This document shows positions 7,901-12,476 of a stretch of DNA of 12,476 nucleotides, one piece after another. A program made the translations under genes and the position numbers. Within the stretch, counting starts at the first letter, position 1. Every line of letters starts with the position of its first letter. The stretch comes from an uncultured Bacilli bacterium. GTDB taxonomy: Bacteria > Bacillota_I > Bacilli_A > RF39 > UBA660. Below the pieces are notes generated by a model. The model did not search any database and had not been told where the DNA came from. It worked only from the letters and a program-made list of their open reading frames with translations. The stretch lies in the NCBI GenBank assembly GCA_947632415.1, contig CANRPB010000032.1, positions 1 to 12,476 of the forward strand. Direction: 5' to 3'.

Positions 7901-8306
7901 TTATCCCCATGTTTATGTAGCGCAAGTATCCCTTGGTGCTAATCCTAATCAATTACTTCGTGTCTTTAAAGAGGCTACCTCTTATAATGGGCCTTCAATT
8001 ATAATTGCTTATGCTCCTTGTATATCACATGGCATAAAAGGTGGTTTAGTAAATACGGTTGAGATACAGAAATTAGCGACTAATAGTGGTTATTTCCCAA
8101 TTTTTCACTATAACCCACTAGAAGAAAAATTTTACTTAGATAGTAAAAATGTTAATTTTGATTTATATGAAGATTTTTTAAATAGTCAAACAAGGTATTC
8201 TATGCTTGAGAAGATTAATCCTAATGAGGCTAAAGAATTGTTAAAACAAAATAAAATGAATGCCATAAGAAGATATGATTATTATAAGTCTCTAGAAAGT
8301 AAATAG
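4926..8306 (+). CDS. nifJ: Pyruvate:ferredoxin (flavodoxin) oxidoreductase
   Basis: This 1126-aa single-chain PFOR converts pyruvate and CoA to acetyl-CoA and CO2 in the cytosol, reducing ferredoxin or flavodoxin. It is oxygen-sensitive and typical of anaerobes. The order of domains is complete. The N-terminal pyruvate domain has YPITPSSPMAE, with Thr30, Glu63 and Arg113 at the places of the known active-site residues. The second domain includes DRAKEPGSNGEP (323-334). The region before the clusters carries FQYDSKKSGGVT (441-452). Two 4Fe-4S clusters are bound by Cys669/672/675/679 and Cys724/727/730/734. The proximal cluster is bound by Cys790/793/818 and the late Cys1032. The TPP site is GDGWAYDIGYGG (923-934) with Asn957 in YSNTGG. 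The length is slightly below the usual 1170-1190. AAGGAGGA (4913-4920) overlaps the stop of the preceding gene and sets the start. No frameshift is seen. Confidence 0.98.
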   Translation: MKKIVTVDGNEACSRSAYMFTELAGIYPITPSSPMAEHIDEWSSQNLTNIFNDKIKIVEMQSEAGAAGFVHGSLQAGCLTTTFTASQGLLLMIPNMYKIAGEMLPCVIHVAARSLATHALSIFGDHQDVYATRGTGFAILASSSVQDASYLGALAHLIAISSSMPFLHFFDGFRTSHEINKIEVLDSEDYKDMIDYNALNNFKNRALNPYNPNTRGTAQNDDIYFQVTEARNKFYDSLPDKVYEYMELLNKKAGTCYKPFNYYGSNTASKVIIAMGSVCETIKETIDVLGDVGLIEVHLFRPFSVKYLLSVLPKTVSRIAVLDRAKEPGSNGEPLYLDVVAALKNRDLTIVGGRYGLSSRNTTPRDIKAIYDMLDNPKEDFTVGIVDDVTHKSLDVDTDFRIENAKEFLIYGYGSDGMVGASKSIMKIVGDNSDEFVQGYFQYDSKKSGGVTISNLRFSHDKIRSTYYVENPSLVVVTKESYLNEFDCLSNIKKNGIFILNTIKTEQELNDTMPDDVKKIIKDKNIKFYFINAYYLARILGLGNKINTIIESVIFSLADLIDYNSAKEEMKKSIKKRYFKKGEEVVNSNCMAIDEALNYLKVFNVNDDFNNCLDLNYHDIYEAMKMRMGYNLKVSDFMSTCQGTYDGGTSKNKRGKISDIVPFWINKNCIQCNMCSFVCPHGVIRPYLLSKEEYDKAPLYVKERCVLDITKNGYFIIGISVRDCTGCGLCIKSCPGKASIKALEGGKFESYVMEQKVFDYLEENVKDKCNNQSLRSIQFNKPKFAFHGACAGCGEVAYIKLLTQMFGDSLIIANATGCSSIYGGSLPSLPYTIPWANSLFEDNAEFGYGILSATNFQRSRIKNIMENHMDNANRDLFDIWLQNYDDYEKTKYVYDNLDYDTCPKELVELKDYITKRVIYAIGGDGWAYDIGYGGIDHVLSTTDDINILVLDTQIYSNTGGQSSKSSPIGSIASFTTTGKGTAKKDLARMALAYPHVYVAQVSLGANPNQLLRVFKEATSYNGPSIIIAYAPCISHGIKGGLVNTVEIQKLATNSGYFPIFHYNPLEEKFYLDSKNVNFDLYEDFLNSQTRYSMLEKINPNEAKELLKQNKMNAIRRYDYYKSLESK

Positions 8307-8327
8307 TAGTTAAATGCTACTATTTTT
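8301..8327 (+). terminator. Rho-independent terminator overlapping the PFOR stop codon
   Basis: A perfect 9-bp stem, AAATAGTAG (8301-8309) with CTACTATTT (8317-8325), has a 7-base loop and ends in a T run (8323-8327). The TAG stop at 8304-8306 lies inside the left arm, so terminating ribosomes will partly cover the hairpin. Confidence 0.85.
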
Positions 8328-8362
8328 GGATGTGAAATTTAGGTAAAAAAATTGTTATTTCG

Positions 8363-8391
8363 TTGACAACAAAACATCAAAGTAATAATAT
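8363..8391 (+). promoter_or_regulatory. Consensus promoter of the ABC exporter operon
   Basis: A perfect TTGACA (8363-8368), a 17-base spacer and TAATAT (8386-8391) form the best -35 in the window. Transcription would start near 8398, about 20 bases before the ATG at 8420. This excludes an in-frame TTG start at 8363, which is part of the -35 itself. Confidence 0.88.
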
Positions 8392-8419
8392 AGTAGTGTG
8401 TAAAATGAAGGGAGATTAT

Positions 8420-10174
8420 ATGATTAAGTTATTGAAAAACATTTCTTTAAAGGAATGGCTTTTGGCTTTTGTAAGTTTTATATTAATATTTGCTCAGGTA
8501 TGGCTTGAGTTAAAGATGCCTGATTATATGTCTGAAATTACGATATTAGTTCAGACTGAAGGTAGTAAAATGGAAGATATCTTAACCAATGGTGCTTATA
8601 TGTTACTCTGTACTCTTGGTAGTTTAGTTTCAGCAGTTATAACTGGTTATATAATTGCTAATATCGCATCTTCTTTTTCAATGAAAACGAGGAAATTGTT
8701 ATTTCAAAAGGTTGAGAATCTTGCCACTTGGGATATTAAGCAGTTTCAAACCAGTAGTTTGATAACACGAACTACTAACGATATTACTCAGGTTGAAATG
8801 TTTTTAGGAATGGGTTTGCAGTTGCTCATAAAGGCTCCTATCACAGCAATATGGGCAATTACTAAGATTTTAAATAAGAATGTTGAATGGAGTATTATTA
8901 CGATCATAGCGATTGTTATTCTTTTATCAGTAATTGGTATTTTAACGCATATTGTTATACCAAGATTTAAGATTGTTCAAAAACTTGTAGATAGATTGAA
9001 TAATGTTACAAGAGAAAATTTAACTGGAATAAGAGTTGTTAGGACATTTAATGCTGAAGAATATCAAAATGAAAAGTTTGAAAGCGCTAATGAAGCCTTA
9101 ACCAATCAGCAAATGTTTAATCAAAAAGCGTTTGCTGTTATGTCACCAGTTATGTATTTAGTTATGTATTTTTTGACATTGGCTATTTATTTTGTAGGTG
9201 CCTATTTAATAAAAGATGCTGGTCTTTCTAGTAAGTTAACCTTGTTTGGCGATATGATTGTTTTTTCTTCCTATTCTATGCAAGTTATAATGTCGTTTTT
9301 GATGCTTGCAATGATCTTTATGATTTTACCGAGGGCTCAAGTTTCTGCTAAAAGAATTAATGAAGTTTTGGATACGCAAGTTTCGATTGTCGATGGAAGT
9401 ATTACATCTAGTGATACTAAAGGTGTAATTGAGTTTAAGAATGTTTCCTTTAAGTATCCTGATGCTGAGGAGTATTTGCTTAGAAATATTTCCTTTAAGG
9501 CTAATATGGGTGAGACAGTTGCATTTATAGGCTCAACTGGTAGTGGTAAGTCGACTTTGATTAATTTAGTTCCTAGATTTTATGATGTAACTGATGGTGA
9601 GATTTTAATCGATGGAATTAATGTTAAGGACTATACTCAAGACTGTCTGCACGAAAAAATTGGCTATGTTCCTCAAAAAGCAGTTATGTTTGATGGTACC
9701 GTTTCTTTTAATGTTTCCTTCGGGAAGAGTAAGAAAAAAATAACCGACAAGAAAATAAAAGAGGCTATAAATGTGGCTCAAGCAACTTCTTTTGTTGAAA
9801 AGATGGATGATGGTTATAGTTCACATATTGCTCAAGGTGGAACTAATATTTCAGGTGGTCAAAAACAAAGACTTGCGATTGCTCGTGCCATTGCTAGAGA
9901 CCCTGAAATATATATATTTGATGATTCTTTTTCAGCACTTGATTATAAGACAGATAGTGTTTTAAGACGTGAGTTAAAGAAATATACTGGTTCTGCTACA
10001 TGTTTGATAGTAGCAACGAGAATTGGTACGATTATGAATGCTGATAGAATCGTTGTTCTAGAAAAGGGCGAGTGTGTAGGAATTGGCACCCATAAAGAAC
10101 TTCTTAAGAAATGTAAAGTTTATAAGCAGATTGCTTTATCACAGTTATCAAAGGAGGAGTTAGAGAATGCATAA
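8420..10174 (+). CDS. ABC exporter half-transporter with degenerate ATP site (BmrC-like)
   Basis: This 584-aa membrane protein is counted from ATG 8420, which has AAGGGAG (8408-8414) five bases upstream. An N-terminal six-helix exporter domain (first helix about 14-31) is followed by an ATPase domain from about 335. ATPase motifs are Walker A GSTGSGKST (371-379), Q-loop Gln419, an intact signature ISGGQ (477-481), and Walker B IYIFDD (497-502). Two key residues differ from active ATPases: Asp502 replaces the catalytic glutamate, and Thr533 (ATRIGTI) replaces the switch histidine. This is typical of one half of heterodimeric exporters such as BmrCD, LmrCD and TM287/288, where this subunit supplies the degenerate site and gives its signature to the active one. 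The partner gene overlaps by 8 bases. Export of drugs or other amphipathic molecules is the likely role by family, but the substrate cannot be read from the sequence. Confidence 0.95.
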   Translation: MIKLLKNISLKEWLLAFVSFILIFAQVWLELKMPDYMSEITILVQTEGSKMEDILTNGAYMLLCTLGSLVSAVITGYIIANIASSFSMKTRKLLFQKVENLATWDIKQFQTSSLITRTTNDITQVEMFLGMGLQLLIKAPITAIWAITKILNKNVEWSIITIIAIVILLSVIGILTHIVIPRFKIVQKLVDRLNNVTRENLTGIRVVRTFNAEEYQNEKFESANEALTNQQMFNQKAFAVMSPVMYLVMYFLTLAIYFVGAYLIKDAGLSSKLTLFGDMIVFSSYSMQVIMSFLMLAMIFMILPRAQVSAKRINEVLDTQVSIVDGSITSSDTKGVIEFKNVSFKYPDAEEYLLRNISFKANMGETVAFIGSTGSGKSTLINLVPRFYDVTDGEILIDGINVKDYTQDCLHEKIGYVPQKAVMFDGTVSFNVSFGKSKKKITDKKIKEAINVAQATSFVEKMDDGYSSHIAQGGTNISGGQKQRLAIARAIARDPEIYIFDDSFSALDYKTDSVLRRELKKYTGSATCLIVATRIGTIMNADRIVVLEKGECVGIGTHKELLKKCKVYKQIALSQLSKEELENA

Positions 10175-12446
10175 TGGACCAAGAAGAGGTGGTAATCCCA
10201 TGGATAAGCCTAAGGATTTTAAAGGCACTATTAAAAGGCAATTAGTTGAATTATCAAGTTATTGGCCTTTGATTGTTCTTTCCCTTTTATTAGCGTTTTT
10301 GGGTTCTATTTTATCGATATTTGCTCCTAATAAGTTGAAAGATTTAACTAATGAGATTTCAGCAGGTTTAGTTATTAATACTAAGAATATGGAGGAGTTA
10401 ACTAGTAAGATTCAAAGTAACGCTAGTGAAGATAATATTTCTAAAAGAGTAACTGATATATTGGATTTAAAGTTAAATGAAGAAGTTATTGCTAGTGTCC
10501 TTGGTTCGGATACGATTAAATCTAGTGATAAGGAAAAGTTTTCGGCTTTTTTGAAAAATCATGATGGTTTAAAAGAATTACCTTTAAGTGTTTTGAACGT
10601 TATCATGCCTTCTTCGACTTATAAGGGTGTTGTTATTTCAACAACTGACAAATTAGCGCTACTTGATATTGGTACTGATTTTAGTAAACTACCTGACAGT
10701 GTTAAGGGTGTTTTGTTTGATGATATTTTAGTTGATGGTGTAACAATTTCTTCTAGTGAACAGGTTGATGTTTTAGTTGTTTTATCCTCCCTAAATAGTG
10801 ATGAATCTGATGTATATGCTAAAATCGAAGAATTACCTGATGATGTAGTTAAACTAGTTGAGCCAGTTATGAATATGTCTAAGATTAAAAATATTTCTTT
10901 GTTTTTAGCGATTCTTTATATTTGTAGCGCTACTTTTACTTATATTGAATCAATTTCGATGACGATTGTTTCCAATAAGTTTGCTCAAAAATTAAGAGGT
11001 AAGGTTTCTAAAAAAATTAATAGAATTCCCCTTAAATTTTTTGACAATCATCAAACTGGTGATTTATTATCGCGAGTTACTAATGATATTGATACAGTTG
11101 CCCAGTCAATGAATCAGTCATTAGCGACTTTAGTTAGTGCTGTTACGTTATTTTTAGGTACGCTTGTAATGATGTTTATTACTAATTGGTTAATGGCTCT
11201 AACAGCGATCACATCAAGTTTACTTGGCTTTATTTTCATGTTTATTATTTTAGGTAAAAGTCAAAAATATTTTGTTTCTCGTCAAACAGAGTTAGGAAAT
11301 TTGAATAGTCATATTGAAGAAGTTTACTCTGGCCTTAATGTTGTTAGGGCTTATAACGGTCAGTCTTGGGCTGAAGAAAAGTTTGATTTATATAATCGTA
11401 GAGTTTATGATGCTAATCGTAAGAGTCAATTTTTATCAGGTTTAATGATGCCAATGATGGGCTTTATCGGTCATTTTGGCTATGTTGCTGTTTGTATTGT
11501 TGGTGCCCTTCTCACAATGAATGGTAAGATAAGTTTTGGTGTTATTGTGGCCTTTATTTCCTATGTTAGACTATTTACATCTCCTTTATCCCAAATTGGT
11601 CAGGCAATGACATCTTTACAACAAGCAACCGCCGCTAGTGAACGTGTTTTTGACTTTATTTATGAAGAAGAAATGGAGAAAGATAAAGGTATTCATCACT
11701 TTGATAAAGATAAAGTAAAAGGACAAATTGAATTTGATAATGTTGTATTTAAATACGATGGCAATGAATCCCCAACAATTAAAGGATTAAGTTTTAAGGC
11801 TTTACCAGGACAAAAGATCGCTATTGTAGGTCCAACTGGTGCCGGTAAAACAACTATTGTTAATTTGTTGATGAGATTTTATGAGATTACTAGTGGAGAC
11901 ATTAAAATCGATGGTATCTCAACTAAAGATTTAACACGTGAAAATATACATGATTTATTTACAATGGTTCTTCAAGATACATGGTTATTTTCTGGTACTG
12001 TAAAAGAAAATATTGTTTATAATAGACGTAATGTTTCCGATGAAAGATTAGATGAAGTTTGTAAAACCGTTGGAATCGATCATTTTATTAAAACTTTACC
12101 AAATGGTTATGACTCTGATATTATGGATAATGATTCTGTATCTGCCGGACAACGTCAATTATTAACTATAGCCCGTGGTATGATTGAAAATGCGCCCTTT
12201 TTAATTTTAGATGAGGCTACTTCTAATGTTGATACAAGAACTGAGGAATTGGTTGCTAAGGCTATGGATAAATTAACTGAAGGTAGAACTTCATTTATAA
12301 TAGCGCATAGACTATCAACAATAAAAAATGCCGATTTAATTTTAGTTATGAAAGATGGTAATATCATCGAGCAAGGTAATCATAAACAGTTAATGCGAAA
12401 AAATGGTTTCTATGCTGAGTTATATAATTCTCAGTTTGAATTATAG
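10167..12446 (+). CDS. ABC exporter half-transporter with intact ATP site and large extracellular insert (BmrD-like)
   Basis: This 759-aa partner of the preceding subunit starts at ATG 10167, eight bases before the upstream stop, with AAGGAGG (10151-10157) nine bases upstream. Its N-terminus is Gly/Arg-rich (GPRRGGNPMDKPKDFKGT), as is common in this subunit. TM1 is about 32-53 and TM2 about 243-262. The roughly 180 residues between them are hydrophilic, with several Ser/Asp-rich stretches, and should lie outside the cell. This insert explains the length, since exporter halves are usually near 600 aa. BmrD of Bacillus has an extracellular domain at the same place. ATPase motifs are Walker A GPTGAGKTT (555-563), Gln603, Walker B FLILDE with catalytic Glu683, and switch His714 (IIAHRLSTI). 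The signature is altered to VSAGQ (658-662). With the partner's ISGGQ this forms one working ATP site. An alternative start at ATG 10200 is possible but has no ribosome binding site. Confidence 0.95.
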   Translation: MHNGPRRGGNPMDKPKDFKGTIKRQLVELSSYWPLIVLSLLLAFLGSILSIFAPNKLKDLTNEISAGLVINTKNMEELTSKIQSNASEDNISKRVTDILDLKLNEEVIASVLGSDTIKSSDKEKFSAFLKNHDGLKELPLSVLNVIMPSSTYKGVVISTTDKLALLDIGTDFSKLPDSVKGVLFDDILVDGVTISSSEQVDVLVVLSSLNSDESDVYAKIEELPDDVVKLVEPVMNMSKIKNISLFLAILYICSATFTYIESISMTIVSNKFAQKLRGKVSKKINRIPLKFFDNHQTGDLLSRVTNDIDTVAQSMNQSLATLVSAVTLFLGTLVMMFITNWLMALTAITSSLLGFIFMFIILGKSQKYFVSRQTELGNLNSHIEEVYSGLNVVRAYNGQSWAEEKFDLYNRRVYDANRKSQFLSGLMMPMMGFIGHFGYVAVCIVGALLTMNGKISFGVIVAFISYVRLFTSPLSQIGQAMTSLQQATAASERVFDFIYEEEMEKDKGIHHFDKDKVKGQIEFDNVVFKYDGNESPTIKGLSFKALPGQKIAIVGPTGAGKTTIVNLLMRFYEITSGDIKIDGISTKDLTRENIHDLFTMVLQDTWLFSGTVKENIVYNRRNVSDERLDEVCKTVGIDHFIKTLPNGYDSDIMDNDSVSAGQRQLLTIARGMIENAPFLILDEATSNVDTRTEELVAKAMDKLTEGRTSFIIAHRLSTIKNADLILVMKDGNIIEQGNHKQLMRKNGFYAELYNSQFEL

Positions 12447-12450
12447 TTTT

Positions 12451-12476
12451 AATGAAGTAATTTACTTCATTTTTTT
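12451..12476 (+). terminator. Rho-independent terminator of the ABC operon
   Basis: A perfect 9-bp stem, AATGAAGTA (12451-12459) with TACTTCATT (12463-12471), has a 3-base loop, and the T run reaches the window edge. It begins five bases after the TAG stop of the second ABC gene. Confidence 0.88.

Noticed and set aside
4926..8306. PFOR considered truncated because it is shorter than many family members
   Set aside because: All substrate, TPP and iron-sulfur ligands, including the late Cys1032, are present in order, so the difference reflects short loops rather than loss of a domain.
8363..8419. Upstream TTG (8363) or ATG (8405) as start of the first ABC gene
   Set aside because: The TTG is the -35 box. 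ATG 8405 has no Shine-Dalgarno site before it, while ATG 8420 follows AAGGGAG by five bases.

Overview
The window is 12.5 kb of very A+T-rich DNA with short, well-formed Shine-Dalgarno sites (AGGAGG type), sigma-70-type promoters (TTGNNN, a 17-base spacer, TATAAT-like), and every full-length gene on the + strand. The standard genetic code fits: every Trp codon checked is TGG, and all genes end in TAA or TAG. A pyruvate:ferredoxin oxidoreductase points to an anaerobe. Together with a TnpX/TndX-type large serine recombinase and a BmrCD-like ABC pair, this suggests a low-GC Bacillota, possibly an uncultured gut lineage near the Mollicutes. The lineage is an inference.

Left region (1-3763). The window opens with the last 12 codons of an unidentified gene and its terminator. 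A 33-codon small ORF follows, coupled to a 510-aa large serine recombinase that starts at TTG. Next come a Fic-domain protein with its own strong promoter, a short Cys-rich reading frame that appears to be broken in a CA repeat, and a 297-aa TPR protein with its own promoter and terminator. This part is A-rich on the coding strand and looks accessory. No attachment sites could be recognised.

Middle region (3764-8327). A promoter that overlaps the preceding terminator drives a two-gene unit: a 361-aa protein of unknown function and, 11 bases later, a full-length PFOR (NifJ family). PFOR oxidises pyruvate to acetyl-CoA and passes electrons to ferredoxin or flavodoxin. The unit ends in a terminator whose stem includes the PFOR stop codon.

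Right region (8328-12476). A consensus promoter drives two overlapping genes for a heterodimeric ABC exporter. The first subunit has a degenerate ATP site (Asp for the catalytic Glu, Thr for the switch His) but an intact signature. The second has an intact Walker B and His switch, an altered signature, and a large insert, probably extracellular, between TM1 and TM2. This complementary asymmetry and the insert match the BmrC/BmrD type. A terminator closes the window.

No RNA gene, CRISPR array, insertion sequence or riboswitch was seen. No wholly new multi-gene system is evident. The least explained items are the 361-aa PFOR partner, the broken Cys-rich frame, and the small ORF coupled to the recombinase.
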